Assembly (NCBI GenBank): GCA_900491605.1
Contig: UESW01004564.1
Span: 701,059-765,058 of the forward strand
DNA from: Calamus simplicifolius
Taxonomy: Eukaryota > Streptophyta > Magnoliopsida > Arecales > Arecaceae
Length of the DNA stretch: 64,000 nucleotides
Direction: 5' to 3'
The notes under the pieces were generated by a model. It made no database searches. It had not been told where the DNA came from and saw only the letters and a program-made list of their open reading frames with translations. The translations under genes were made by a program, and so were the position numbers. Below, piece by piece: positions 9,184-21,792 of the stretch (within the stretch, counting starts at the first letter, position 1; each line of letters begins with the position of its first letter).

Positions 9184-11546
9184 GATCCTAATAGGATCTG
9201 CCGACTTGCTGATGAGGTGGGGCACTACCAGGAGGATGCTAACATCATAAGGGATCAGCTTCTTCATTTCTTCCAGTCTAGATGGTCGGAGTGTACTGGT
9301 GATTGGTTTCCTGTCCATCTAGTACCGACGGCTAAGAAGGTCTCAGTAGAAGAGAATGACCTTCTTATCATGCCGATTTCAGTGGATGAGATTCGAAAGG
9401 CTGTTTGGGATCTTGGGCCTGACAATGCCCCTGGGCCCGATGGGTTTCCGCCTTTTTTCTTTTGCCATTACTAGACTATAATGTGCGAGGATGTTGTGAA
9501 TGCTATCTAGAGTGTCTTTCATACCAAATCCATTCTTACTGACTGGAATCGGATTTTCATCACTCTTATACCTAAGCGCTCTGATGCTTCTACCCCTTAG
9601 CACTTTTGGTCCATCAGCCTTTGCACTACCATGTATAAGGTCTGTGCGTGCATTCTAGTCACCCGCTTGCAGAATGTGATACATTACCTCATTTCTGTCG
9701 AGCAGGGTGCCTTTATTAGAGGTCATTGTATTACTAATAATATCCCTATAGCTCAGGAATTTATGCATGACCTTCATAAATCTACTACCCGACACTATCT
9801 CATGGCTCTCAAACTAGACATGGAGCGAGCTTACAATAGGGTGAGCTAAGATTTTTTGTACCGCACTCTTCACAAATTTGGGTTTAACGGCCTTCTCATT
9901 GACTGGATCATGGCCTGCATTCATAGATCATTTTTTTCTCTTATCATTAACGGTAGTCAGACGAATTTCTTTCATTCTGCTATTGGGTTGCGTCAGGGAT
10001 GCTCCCTATCTCCTTTTCTATTCATTCTTGTTGCTGATGACCTTTCGTGTGCATTCACTCAGGCATAGGTTAATTGTCGCGTTGTCCCTTTTATGGAGGC
10101 TCCCCAGGGCTCCTCGGTCTCTCATCTTTTGTTTGCAGATGATTGCATTTTATTAGGTCAGGCCACTATCCATAACGCGATGACCTTTGCTTCCATTATT
10201 CAGCTCTATTGTCAGGCATCTGGTTAGAGAGTTAATCTTCTTAAGTCCACGATCTATTTTAGTCCAAAGACGACTGCTATTATGAGGGAGGCCATCCTCC
10301 AAATCATGGGCATTACTACTAAGACTGACCGGCTAGTTTATCTGGAAATCCCTATCATGGATAGACAAGCCGTGATGTAGAGATTACATTGACTTAGAGC
10401 AATGGGTTCATGATCGGATTGATGGCTAGCAGGTCATGGGATTATCTATGATGGCAAGTATTACCCTTCTACGCTCGGTCCTCACCTCTCTTCCTCTTTA
10501 TCTTCTATCTAATGCTGATGTCCCGAGGACTTATCTGAGGAGGATAGAGAGATGCTTTAGAGACTTTTTTTGGGCCTCCATGCAGGACAACCATGGTATT
10601 CATCTGCTGGCATGGGACACTATTTGCTTGCCTATCTCTGAAGGTGGCCTGGGAATCTAGTCTTTGATAGTCAGAACAGAGGCACTGATTGCTAGGCACG
10701 CCTCGCGGTTTCTTTTGGATCCGCATTGCTCTTGAGCTCTTTTATGTGGGCTCGTTATGGGGCTTGGACTCCCTCCTTAGATTTTCAGTTTTTCCCTGGA
10801 TACTCATCTTTTTGGAAGGAGGTCTACCGACACGCACCGATGATCTTGAATAACATCTCATGGATGATTGGTGATAGATCCTCAGTAGATGTTATTTAGG
10901 ATACGTGGATTACTAAGCTCCCTCTCTCTCTGGCCTACCTTTATTAGCAGGGATGTTCCCAGCAGCATCAGATTCACAGAGTTGGTCTCTTAGGATCACA
11001 CTTCCTGGCACATTCCCATAGTGTCTCGATTCTTTAGGGTGGAGTTACCTCATAGGGTTCTTTCTATTCCACTCATACCAGGGCACTCATTGATACCAGA
11101 TTATGGAAGGGATCATGTCTCTCTAGTGCGCCTACCAAGGATCTGACGAAGATTTATAGGCTACAGCCGCAGCGTATGTTGGATGCAACATAGATTTGGA
11201 GGCTTTCTATCCATCCCAGGACCCAGTTCTTTATCTGGAAGCTTGCATGGGATTTCCTTCCCACTTGTTCTTTGCTTGCTGGAAGGGGAATGCCCATTTA
11301 GGCTACATGCCCATTATGTGGACAGAAGGAGGAGACCACTGATCATGCCATTTTTAGTTGCTCTAGAGTGAGACAGATCTGGCTGATGATCATTACACCC
11401 TAGGGAGGGTTCTGATGGCTCTCGAAGGACTACTCTTCTGAGCGACATTTGAGGAGAAGCCGATAGCAGGGCGCTATCTAGGCCGATACAGCATATCAAA
11501 TTTGACTATCGCGAAACCTGCTTATCTTCACTGATGAGGTTGTATC
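9184..11546 (+). mobile_element. LINE B (L1-type), middle part: reverse transcriptase, decayed
   Basis: Coding sequence begins directly at the edge of element A with the segment before the RT (HYQEDANIIRDQLLHFFQSR), then DNAPGPDGFPPFFF, YKVCACILVTRLQNVIHYLI, EQGAFIRGHCITNNIPIAQE, LRQGCSLSPFLFILVADDL and the catalytic block HLLFADDCILLG near 10120-10160. Zinc-finger-RVT-like and linker parts follow. The frame carries many TAG and TAA stops, several within otherwise conserved words. It shares its sequence and 3' tail with LINE D, so both belong to one family. The 5' end lies left of element A, outside the window. The 3' end resumes at 21122. Confidence 0.9.
11542..11546. repeat. Target-site duplication of element C, left copy (GTATC)
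   Basis: GTATC stands directly before the LTR start TGTTGGATGG and again directly after the other LTR at 21122-21126. Five base pairs is the normal Copia duplication. Joining the two sides restores continuous LINE B sequence. Confidence 0.93.
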
Positions 11547-13591
11547 TGTTGGATGGATAGATGGGATTACTGATGATCGGATAAGATAAGAATTTTAAAT
11601 TTTACTATGGTTATCTTCAACTCTGGATAAAACGAGTTGGAGGTTGAGATCCCCGTGATCAGAATAATCTGATCAAAACTCTTAAAGAAGATAAGTGTAG
11701 ATTAAAATATTAAATCCATGCTGGTACGAAAGTGATACCAGTAATCAAAATTAGGAACAATCATGCCAATCATTTCTTAATTAGAGAAAATGATTATGTA
11801 CCTTTTTACTAAAGATTTATGCTGGATTTCTTCGTGAATAAGGAAGCGTCCGTGCGTGAAGACTCCTTTGCATGAAGGCTTCTGCACTTGAGACTTTAAA
11901 GGAGTGGAGAAGCTCTCGAGATCGCTGATTCTTCTTAGGAATAAATGGGATAATCTTTAATCCTCAACTCCCTGAATGAGCAAAGGGTATGGCCAAGGAA
12001 ATAAGCAAGGATTTTTTGGTGAATAAAAATCAGTGAATTCTTTTGTGTTTCTTTCTTCTGGATCTCTCTGTCTTTACTGTTCTTAAAAACAGATGAAGAC
12101 GGGCAGATGAAAAATGAAAAAAGATTTTTCTCTTAATTTTCTCTGATCATGGTGCTTGCTATTTATAAATGGGAAGCGATACTCTGATTGAAGAAAGTGT
12201 CGTGTCCCTATGGGAGAGATGCTTCTCATCATCATCCAAAGATGCGCAAAGAAGAAGACACCTCTTCATAAAAAAATGCGTTGTCTCTTCTGCGCCTGAT
12301 TTGAGAATATCATGCACAGCTTACAATAGGCCCACTGGTCTAAAGGCTCATTGGGACCAAGGCCATAGAGACTAAACCCAAAGTCCTAAACCACCCATGG
12401 CCTCCACTTTGGTCATGGATCCATGTTACAAAGTTTAGTTTCATTAAGAAACTTTTCTCCGAATTTTTCTAAAAAATCAAACACAATATTAGGCAGCATT
12501 ACTTGCTCATCGCATCACCTAAAATTTTAAAAATGAATTCTTAAAATTTAGGAGCGAGTTTCCTTTTATGGTCTACACCTTAGACTTCGTGGGACACACA
12601 TAACTTAGCTCCCAAGAATATTGTCCTTACACCGCCATTTCCTATGACTCGGGATAATATTCTTAGTCATGATTTATTTTACCAAAAATCACAACTACAC
12701 TCCAGGATATGCGCGACATTTACATCGAGATAAAATAAATGATCACATAAGACAATCCCATCCCTGACCTATGAGATCGATACGCAAATGGTTCCTTCAT
12801 GCGAACTCGAATATTGGCATCAAGTAATTTGTGTACTATCACTTGTCCAATATCCATCTAACACCTTGAGCTCTAGGTTCTCTTATATCCATCCACTAAG
12901 CGTCATGAATCAACCTATCGATTGATCATGTCTACGCTCGATCTATAAAGATCACTATGCATAGTTTTAAGATAGATTAATTTGAATCTCTCAAGGGAGT
13001 GTTATTACTTTCTCATGGAAAGTACATGAATGACTATATTGCGAGTATGTTCTTAGACCCTAGTGGCATATGCCCAACCCACCGAGTATCAATCATTTAT
13101 GGACTTTGCTCATTTGGTGAATCAAAGCATATACGCTATAAGTCTGAGTTCAGTGACTTGCTCAAGCTTAAGAACAATCGTACTCTCATAGCTATGAGTT
13201 AAATTTCATGATAGTACATTTCAAATTTATTCTCATGTAAGTCCGTCAATACAATATGCGTACTAGTATACTAATTCGAGAATCCCTCTCAAATAGTCAA
13301 GACAAACTATTTCCCCAATTAGAAATTATGTATACTTCAATTTCTCATAATAAAGTGCCTAACTTTATTAAAATTATGACAATTGTATTTGAATGTAATA
13401 AAATAATCTCGTCTTCTGTACTCATGTGTAAAGCATCTCGAGCACTCAAGATCATTATTTCTAACATTCGTAGACCTTTCAGGAGAATTACATACAACAA
13501 GTATAGGATGCAAATATCAAATCATTTATTATATATCATCTGATGCAATTATCATAGAAAAATTATGTCTTTTAGACCACAATTTCCAACA
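11547..13591 (-). repeat. 3' LTR of element C (2045 bp)
   Basis: It starts TGTTGGATGG and ends TTTCCAACA, a TG...CA LTR with an inverted TGTTGGA terminus. It is nearly collinear with 19070-21121, with scattered substitutions and small indels. The minus-strand TATA box TATAAATAG is at 12159-12167. Short ORFs at 12169-12375, 12999-13202 and 13256-13543 are shared between both LTRs only because the LTRs are copies; I see no protein signal in them. Confidence 0.95.
12159..12167 (-). promoter_or_regulatory. TATA box of LTR C (3' copy)
   Basis: TATAAATAG on the minus strand, conserved at the matching place in the 5' LTR (19681-19689), which would drive genomic RNA synthesis. Confidence 0.6.
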
Positions 13592-13606
13592 TACTCCCAC
13601 TTGAGC
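13592..13606 (-). other. Polypurine tract of element C
   Basis: The minus strand reads CTCAAGTGGGAGTA directly before the 3' LTR, a typical Copia plus-strand priming site. Confidence 0.8.
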
Positions 13607-13617
13607 TAAAATACATA

Positions 13618-15249
13618 CTACCAGAACCTAATTCCCATCCCCTCAACATGACTTGTAAAAATATTTCCCTTGAGGGTCTTGGTAAAGGGATCAGCTAAGT
13701 TCTCCAATGAGGCGATCTTGAGCACTTCCACTTCTTTCCGCTGCACAAACTCTCGGATCAAGTGAAACTTGCGCTCAATGTGCTTGCCTTTAGTGTGATA
13801 ATGAGGTTCCTTCACTTGAGCAATCATAGCCGTATTGTCACAATACCGTGTTAAAGGTCTCTCAATTGAAGGTACAATCTCCAATTCCATAAGAAACTTT
13901 CTTAGCCAAACTGCTTCTTTTGCAGCCTCAGATGCTGCCACATACTCAGCTTCCATGGTGGAGTCTGCGATACAAGATTGTTTCACACTCCTCCAACTGA
14001 TAGCAGCACCACCTAATGTAAATAGAAAACCGGATGTAGATCTTCTAGAATCTTTATCTGCCTGAAAATCAGAATTAGTATATCCCATTGGGATAAGCTC
14101 ATCACTATGATATACAAGCATATAATCTTTCGTTCTCTGAAGATACTTGAAGATATGCTTGACAGCTATCCATTGTTGTATCCCTGGGTTTGACTAGTAA
14201 CGGCTGACCATACCTACGTAACAGATATCAGGTCTCGTGCATAACATGGCGTACATAAAGCTACCAACAGTCGAAGCATATGGTACCTTACTCATTGTAC
14301 ATTTTTCTTCATCAGCCTTGGGACTTTGGTCCTTTGATAGAGGAACACCATGCCTGAAGGGTAACATACCCTTTTTGGAGTCGTGCATTGAGAACCTATG
14401 CAGAATCTTATCTATATAAGCCGCCTGAGATAAACCCAATGTTCTTGTCTTTCGATCTCGTAAAAGTTTGATCCCAAGAACATAGCTAGCAAATCCAAGA
14501 TCTTTCATACTGAACTGATGTGATAGCCAAATCTTGACTAAGGATAATGCTGCGACATCATTGCCAATAAGCAACAAATCATCTACATATAATATCAGAA
14601 ACACTATAGCTTTACCATCTAATCTCTTATAGACACATGGCTCATCAGGGTTCGGATTAAAACCATAGGATTTAATCGCTTGATCGAATCTAACGTTCCA
14701 TGATCTAGATGCTTGTTTAAGTCCATAAATGGACCTTTTAAGCTTGCAAACCATATTCTCTTGGCCTCGAGATATAAACCCCTCTGATTGGACCATATAG
14801 ATAGTCTCGCTAAGATATCCATTAAGGAAAGCGGTCTTGACGTCCATCTGCCAAATCTCATAGTCAAAATGAGATGCTATGGCCAATAGAATCTGAATCG
14901 ACTTTAGCATGGCAACAGGTAAAAAAGTTTCCTCATAATCTATACCCTCCTTCTGGGTATAGCCCTTTGCCACCAACCGTGCTTTGAAGGTTTCAACCTT
15001 TCCATCCGGTCCTCTCTTCCTTTTGTAGATCCACTTGCACCCAATGGGTTTGATCCCAGCTGGTGCATCTACAATATCCCAAACTTCATTCGAGTACATA
15101 GATTCCATTTCCGATTCCATAGCCTTGTGCCATTGGTCTGCATCTACATCCGTGATAGCTTCATCGTAACTAGTGGGATTCGATTCTTGTTCATTGGAGA
15201 TCACCACATAGGATTCTCCAAAGAACATAAACCTATTAGGTGGTCTCAA
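13618..15249 (-). pseudogene. Reverse transcriptase and RNase H of element C
   Basis: A 351-codon open frame (15249-14194) carries ADQWHKAMESEMESMYSNEV, GCKWIYKRKRGPDGKVETFK, QMDVKTAFLNG, SIYGLKQASRSWN and the catalytic LYVDDLLLIGND. The second frame (14121-13618) has RNase H: SDFQADKDSRRSTSGFL, DSTMEAEYVAASEAAKEAVW, RYCDNTAMIAQVKEPHYHTK and NLADPFTKTL, with its acidic residues present. A stop or frameshift near 14190-14120 separates them. This is the best-preserved coding part of element C. Confidence 0.92.
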
Positions 15250-16690
15250 AATCCTCCCACTGCGACAAACAACGGGTGTCGCATCTAATACTGGTTCGGC
15301 AATAGGTGTTTCATCCTTATCATTATGTCTTGAATTGAAAGATGATCCCTAAGGTGTATGTTCTTGTAGAATCACCTTTTTAGGATCAACGGTACTAATA
15401 CAATCATCTTCCAATAATCTAGCATTCGTGCTAACGAACACATTTCGACTCTCAGGATTATAGAAGTAGCCGTCTACAGTTCCTTTTGGGAAACCAACCC
15501 AGTAGAAAAGTATAGATCTTGGTCCGAATTTAGACGTCTTTTCAGTCAATACATAAGTAGGACATCCCCATACTTTGAGGTATCTTGGATTGGACTTAAG
15601 TCCAGTCCACATCTCATAGGAAGTCTTGGGTATTGACTTAGATGGGACTAAATTTAAAATATATGTTGTCGTTTCTAGAGCATATCCCCAAAAGGATTCT
15701 GGTAAACTCGCATGACACATCATGCATCTTTCCATCTCAAGTAGAGTTCTGTTTCTCCTTTCTGCTACCCCATTCTGTTGTGGTGTTCTAGGAGCAGTAA
15801 GTTGAGAAACAATGCCATTGTCAATGAGGAACTGTTTATATTCTTCAAGAAGGTATTCACCTCCACGATCTGATCTAACAACTTTGATTCGTTTTCCAAC
15901 TGATTCTCAACTTCAGCATTGAACTGCTTAAACTTTGTAAAAGCCTTAGACTTATGTCGCATCAGATAAACGTATCCATATCTTGAGTAATCATCAGTAA
16001 AAGTTGAAATACTCAAAACCTCCTCGGGCTTGTACCGTCATTGGTCCGCATACATCAGTATGCACCAAGTCCAGTAAATCAGAGGCCCTAAGGCCTTTGG
16101 TCTTAAAAGACCTTCTAGTCATTTTTCCTTCCAAACAGGATTTGCATTAAGGCATTTTATCCATATCCAATGGACCCAAGGATCCATCCTGGATAAGCCT
16201 CTTAATCCTATTAAGGTTTATGTGACCTAGTCTTAAATGCCAAAGTGTTTACTCATTGTGTTCAACTTTTCTCTTATGAGACAGTATGCACTATCTCAGT
16301 ATTATTGGATGTGGGAGTTATTGGATGTACATAATATAAATTTCTCAATCTTGATCCTCTACAAATTTCTTTACCATTTCTACTAATAGAAACATCAGAA
16401 TGGAAAGAAACATTGTAACCATAGGAAATCAAACATGCTACTGAAATTAAATTTCTTTTAATGTCTGGTACATATAAGCAATCATCCAATACAAGTTTTT
16501 TGTTACATCCAAAAATAAACTAACTCTACCAATACTAGTAGCTCCCACTTTTACTCCTGTCCCTAGCCTCAGTAATATCTCTCCTCTATTGAGTTTCCTG
16601 GTTACCTGGAACCCCTGCAATGAATTGCATATGTGATTAGTGACTCCTGAGTCTACAATTTAGAATACAGTAGAATCTACCACTAAACAT
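15250..16690 (-). pseudogene. Protease and integrase of element C
   Basis: The protease motif DSGVTNHICN (near 16625-16660) is preceded by a TAG codon where Trp is usual. CLYVPDIKRNLISVACLI (about 16430-16485) precedes the gag-pre-integrase region. The integrase core is broken into frames: FTDDYSRYGYVYLMRHKSKA at about 15960-16010, PQQNGVAERRN-like sequence near 15770 and the C-terminal MMCHASLPESFWGYALETTT (15735 downward) with YLKVWGCPTYV. At least three frameshifts are visible. Confidence 0.86.
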
Positions 16691-17537
16691 GTTTCAATAA
16701 CAAAAATATTACCTGCTGCATTCTTCTTAGCAATTAGTTTTGGGCAGTTTGTCTTCCAGTGCCCTTTCTGGTTGCAGTGAAAACATCTTCCTTTTATGCT
16801 CCTTTAGCGGTCTTTGTCTTTTTGATCTTGCCACCGCTACCTTAGGATGCTGCTTCTTCTTTCCTTTGGGCCTTTTGGGCTTAGAAGAAGAAGCCTTAGT
16901 AAAATGAACCGCCTTTTCTTTCTCTAGAATCTGCTTAGCTGATTGCAGCTCTTTCATGAGCTCTGGGAGGGTCATGCCAAGTTTGTTCATTGAATAGTTA
17001 AGCTTAAATTGATCAAATGAACTTGAGAGGGTTTCACACTATATCTATCTGAGTCTCTTGGTCGATCTCAACACCCAAATCGATGGCCTCATATAGGTAG
17101 CCCATCACTTTAAGCATATGCTCTCGGACCGGGGTACCTTCAGCCATACGAGTATTGATCAGCTTCCTGATAGCACTCTGTCGTGTAGCCTTGCTCGAAT
17201 GAGCGAACATCTCTTGGAGACTAAAAATCATATCATAAGCTATCTCCATGTTTTGATGTTGCTGCTGTAGCAATGGGCTTAAGGAAGCCAAGATATAACA
17301 TTTGGCCATCTCATAAGCCTTGTTCTATTTTTTAAATTCAAGCTTTTCATTATCCGTTGGGTTTTGACCCAACTGAGGACAGATATCTGTTAGGACATAC
17401 TTATACCCAGCAGAAGTGAGTACTATGTCCAAATTTCTCTTCCAATTCAAATAGTTTGGTCCGGTTAACTTATTATCATTAAGTATAGAAGCAAGTGGGA
17501 AAAATGATGACGACATCTGAACTATAAATAATGGCAT
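16691..17537 (-). pseudogene. gag of element C with one CCHC knuckle
   Basis: It starts near 17537 with SILNDNKLTGPNYLNWKRNL, typical of UBN2-type Copia gag, followed by MAKCYILASLSPLLQQQHQN and KATRQSAIRKLINTRMAEGT. A basic stretch (SKPKRPKGKKKQHPK) precedes the knuckle CFHCNQKGHWKTNC near 16745-16785, which reads in a different frame from the basic stretch, so a frameshift lies between them. A stop at about 17327 also interrupts the N-terminal part. Confidence 0.86.
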
Positions 17538-19052
17538 ACATGCATCAGTTATATATGCTCCATAAATATTCTTTTAACATTAAGATTACTAAGTAGCAAA
17601 AACTTAAAAAAAAAATCTACAAAGTCTTAATGTAACAGTGTATTGACCTCCATAAAAATGAGTCAACCCAAGTCCCACCTAGTCATAGTCCCCAAGTGCT
17701 GATCCAACAGCCTTACTTGGTTATGATCACTGCTTTGGTTTTTTTTTGGCTCCTATCATTATAGGTCAAGTGTTAACCAAGGTTTAATCTTCTGGGATTA
17801 ACAAGTTTGAAAACTCCATCCCTAATGGGGTTCACGCGTGTGACACGAGTAAGTGTTCAAACAAGACACCCTAGATTATTCATTTAATTCTTATAACTAT
17901 GTAACTAATGACATACCCCATCCCTAATGGGGGTCACGCATATGACACGAGTAAGTATATCATATGTAACAAAGAATTAAATATTTTACTGAAAATTCTC
18001 CACTATAGCTGATGTATGTACTCCATCCCTAATGGGGGTCACGCATGTGACACGAGTAAACACATGCATCATAGCAAGAATCAACCTTTTCGGGAAGCCG
18101 CGGGTTACATGTTACCCTCACATACTTGATAATTTGTTAATTAAGTTTTTGTATAGTTTGTGATTTACCTTATGTCCAAATGGCCTTGGACATACCTTTA
18201 ATTACTTAACCAATTATGTAATAAATTTTCTGATTAACGTCCATAATTGTCATAGGTGCTTTAGTTTCCTACCTATTCAATCATGCCAATTGAGGATCCT
18301 TTAATCATTTAATTACATTTAACTTATAATATTCTAATGAGTGATACCATGGTAATAAAATATGCATGCAATACACATAAGCAATAATAAATTAAATAAT
18401 AAATTTCTATGCTAGCCCAAACAGCTGAGGCATCCCGGAATCATAATAAAATATTAATCAGATCACAATCATCATCTTGGCCGTCCCTTTCCATTAACAA
18501 GATGCCCCTAGCCCCCCAAAACACAAGTGCATAGTAGGATAAGAGCGTCATGTTGACCTTCAACTACCTCGAGACGCATTCTTAAATAGCTCTTTTTCTC
18601 TCATCCTTCAATCTTTCGTTACCTTTAATAAATCCATTCGGACCAGAACCTTAGCCTTCCTTATGTCTTGAGGTCTCATGCCGTGGAGTCCCTTCCTCTC
18701 ACGTGGAGTTCGAACGGAAGAAGGGAGGCATCCTTCTTTCTTTTGTTCGTTGAGTCCCAATTGGCCAGTCGCCCGACTTCTAGGAAGAAGAGAGGCCAAT
18801 CGTCTGCGTGGAGAAGAGAGGAAAAACCATTTGACTTCTATTCATAAGTGTGAAATTCGGACGTTCCAAGAGGTGGAAGGCCAAACGTCTTCTTCTTCCC
18901 TTCTGCATGGAGTCCCAATCATTGGTTTCCCATCGTCCAATCCCAAGGAAGTCTTCTGGATGGAACTGCCTGGAATCCACGAAGAAGGGAGCCGTGCTCC
19001 TTTGAGTGGAATCCAATCGTCCATTCATAGATTATTTATTATCAAAACCAAC
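17538..19052 (-). other. 1.5-kb untranslated leader of element C
   Basis: The segment between the primer-binding site and gag has no conserved protein. It holds three spaced repeats (17817-18062) and a purine-rich stretch with repeated GGAAGAAGRGAGGC-like words (18690-18820). The plus-strand frame at 18678-19112 is not conserved elsewhere and is not called. Confidence 0.7.
17817..18062. repeat. Three spaced hairpin-forming repeats in the leader of element C
   Basis: A unit of about 40 bp beginning CATCCCTAATGGGGGTCACG and ending GTGACACGAGTAA occurs at 17817, 17919 and 18024, so the spacing is 102-105 bp. Each contains the inverted pair GTCAC/GTGAC around a four-base loop. The sequences between units are not repeated. 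The position in the genomic RNA leader suggests a packaging or dimerisation structure; that is inference. Confidence 0.75.
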
Positions 19053-19064
19053 GCTTTAATACCA
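19053..19064 (-). other. Primer-binding site of element C
   Basis: The minus strand reads TGGTATTAAAGC five bases inside the 5' LTR, which matches the initiator-Met tRNA complement TGGTATCAGAGC at 10 of 12 positions. Confidence 0.8.
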
Positions 19065-19069
19065 GTTTT

Positions 19070-21121
19070 TGTTGGATGGATAGATGGGATTACTGATGAT
19101 CGGATAAGATAAGAATTTTAAATTTTGCTATGGTTATCTTCAACTCTGGATAAAACATTGGAGGTTGAGATCCCCGTGATTAGAACAATCTGATGAAAAC
19201 TCTTAAAGAAGATAAGTGTGGATTAAAATATTAAATCCACGTTGGTACGAAAGCATACCATAATCAAAATTAGGAACAATCATGCCAATCATTTCTTAAT
19301 TAGAGAAAATGATTGTGTACCTTTTTACTGAAGATTTATGCTGGATTTCTTCATGAATAAGGAAGCGTCCATGAATGAAGACTCCTTTGCATGAAGGCTT
19401 CTGCACCGGAGACTCTTTAAAGGAGTGGAGAAGCTCTCGAGATCGCTAATTCTTCTTAGGAATAAACAGGATAATCTTTAATCCTCAACTCCCTGAACGA
19501 GCAAAGGGTATGGCCAAGGAAATAAGCAAGGATTTTTTGGTGAATAAAAATCAACCGAATTCTTTTGTGTTTCTTTCTTCCGGATCTCTCTGTCTTTACT
19601 GTTCTTAAAAACAGATAAAGACGGGCAGATGAAAAATGGAAAAAGATTTTTCTCTTAATTTTTTCTGATCATGGTGCTCGCTATTTATAAATGGGAAACG
19701 ATACTCTGATTGAAGAAAGCGTCGTGTCCCTATGGGAGAGACCCTTCTCATCATCATCCGAAGATGCACAAAGAAGAAGACACCACTTCATTAAAAAAAA
19801 TACGTTGTCTCTTCTGCGCCTGATCTGAAACATCATGCACAACTTATAATAGGCCCGCTGGTCTAGAGGCTCATTGGGACCAAGGCCATAGAGCCTAAAC
19901 CCAAAGTCCTCAAATCACCCATGGCCTCCACTTTGGTCACAGATCCATGTTACGGAGTTTAGTTTCATTAAGAAACTTTTCTTTGAATTTTTCTAAAAAA
20001 TCAAACACAATATTAGGCAGCATTACTTGCTCATCGCATCACCTAAAATTTTAAAAATAATTCTTAAAATTTAGGGCGAGTTTCCTTTTATGATCTACAC
20101 CTTGGACTTCACGGGACACACATAACCTAGCTCCCAAGAATATTGTCCTTACACCGCCATTCCCTATGACTCGGGATAATATTCTTAGTCATGATTTATT
20201 TTCACCAGAAAATGACAACTGCACTCCAGGATATGTGCGACATTTACGTCGAGATAAAATAAATTGTCACATAAGACAATCCCATCCCTGACCTATGAGA
20301 TCGATATGCAAATGGTTCCTTTATGCAACACTCGAATATTGGCATCAAGTAATTTGTGTACTATCACTTGTCCAATATCCATCTAACACCTTGAGCTCTA
20401 GGTTCCCTTATATCCATCCACTGAGCGTCATGAATCAACTCATCGATTGATCATGTCTACGCTCGATCTATAAAGATCACTATGCATAGTTTTAAGATAG
20501 ATTAATTTGAATCTCTCAAGGGAGTGTTATTACTTTCTCATGGAAAGTACATGAATGACTATATTGCGAGTATGTTCTTAGACCCTAGTGGCATATGCCC
20601 AACCCACCGAGTATCAATCATTTATGGACTTTGCTCATTTGGTGAATCAAATCATATACGCTATAAGTCTGAGTTCAGTGACTTGCTCAAGCTTAAGAAT
20701 AAGCATACTCTCATAGCTATGAGTTAAATTTCATGATAGTATATTTCCAAATTTTATTCTCATGTAAGTCCGTCAATATGCAATATGTACTAGTATACTA
20801 ATTCGAGAATCCCTCTCAAATAGTCAAGACAAACTATTTCCTAATTGGAAATTATGTATACTTCAATTTCTCATAATAAAGTGCCTAACTTTATTAAAAT
20901 TATGACAATTATATTTCGAATGTAATAAAATAATCTCGTGTCTTCTGTACTCATGTGTAAAGCATCTCGAGCACTCAAGATCATTATTTCTAACATTCGT
21001 AAACCTTTCAGGAGAATTACATACAATAAGTATAGGATGCAAATATTAAATCATTTATTATATATCATCTGATGCCAATCATCATAGAAAAATTATGCCT
21101 TTTAGACCATAATTTCCAATA
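19070..21121 (-). repeat. 5' LTR of element C (2052 bp)
   Basis: It starts TGTTGGATGG and ends TTTCCAATA; the final CA has become TA compared with the 3' LTR. TATA box on the minus strand at 19681-19689. It is followed directly by the target duplication GTATC and then LINE B. Confidence 0.95.
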
Positions 21122-21792
21122 GTATCTTCCCGAAGGGTTGAGGAAAGTTATTTCTTTCTTTGAAGAATACACTCTCCATGGGTCTGCTTTTGTTTCTGAT
21201 AGCTTTGGCCACTGGGGCTCCCCTACTGCCTCGGCAGCGATCCGACATACGATCTTCATAGCTTGGGAGCCCCCTTCAGGGTTTGTCAAAATTAATTTTG
21301 ATGGAAGTGTTCGGAAAGATGTGCTGGCTCAGCATTTATCATTCATGGGACAGATGGAGTGATGCTGGCGGCTGGTGGCTTCGGCCTACTTGACTCTTCA
21401 AACCCTCTGGCTGAGCTTTATGCAGCCTGAGTAGGTATTTCTTACGCCACTCGGATCCTCCATACTCATTGTCTATTCAGAGAGGGCGACTCTACTACAG
21501 TCATCCGATGTGTTCAGCAGGATTATTGTAATCACATCTCTACCAACCCTTTACTCCATGATATCTGGGCTACCCTTTGGAAGGTTCAGTCAGTTTAGAT
21601 CCAGTATGTTTACCGGAAAGCTAATGCGGCGGCGGATTGGGTTGCGGTCTCAGTCGCCTATCACTCTAGTTTTTGGGTTTGAAATCAGGTGATCCCTGTC
21701 CCTCTGTACTAAAGCAAATTCTATTTTCTGATGTATCTGGGTTGACTTGCACTAGACTAGTGTGATCACCCATTTTTACCCAAAAAAAAAAA
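21122..21792 (+). mobile_element. LINE B, 3' part: RNase H domain, tail and poly(A)
   Basis: After the duplicated GTATC the LINE continues with FGHWGSPTASAAIRHT and GFVKINFDGSVRKD, an RVT_3-type RNase H as found at the C-terminus of plant L1 LINEs. Stops and a small deletion follow GSVRKD. The 3' UTR GGTTGACTTGCACTAGACTAG with TGTGATCACCCATTTTTA matches that of LINE D and ends in an A-run at 21781-21792. Confidence 0.9.

Larger units (their letters stand above)
11547..21121 (-). mobile_element. Ty1/Copia LTR retrotransposon C, complete but defective
   Basis: It has two LTRs of about 2.05 kb, a 5-bp target duplication, a primer-binding site at 19053-19064, gag-pol on the minus strand (17537 to 13618) and a polypurine tract beside the 3' LTR. 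The order gag, protease, integrase, RT, RNase H is Copia. No extra ORF follows pol: the last codons lie about 14 bp from the polypurine tract. Frameshifts in gag and integrase and a stop at the protease site show it is inactive. The lineage was not assigned. Confidence 0.95.

Noticed and set aside
12999..13202. A 67-codon frame conserved with 20524-20727
   Set aside because: It lies in the two LTRs of element C and is conserved because the LTRs are copies. There is no independent sign of a protein.
17817..18062. CRISPR-like array
   Set aside because: Only three units about 100 bp apart in a plant retrotransposon leader; no cas genes and a eukaryotic context.
18678..19112. A 144-codon plus-strand frame
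   Set aside because: It lies in the leader of element C, runs into the LTR, and opposes the element's genes; no domain is seen.
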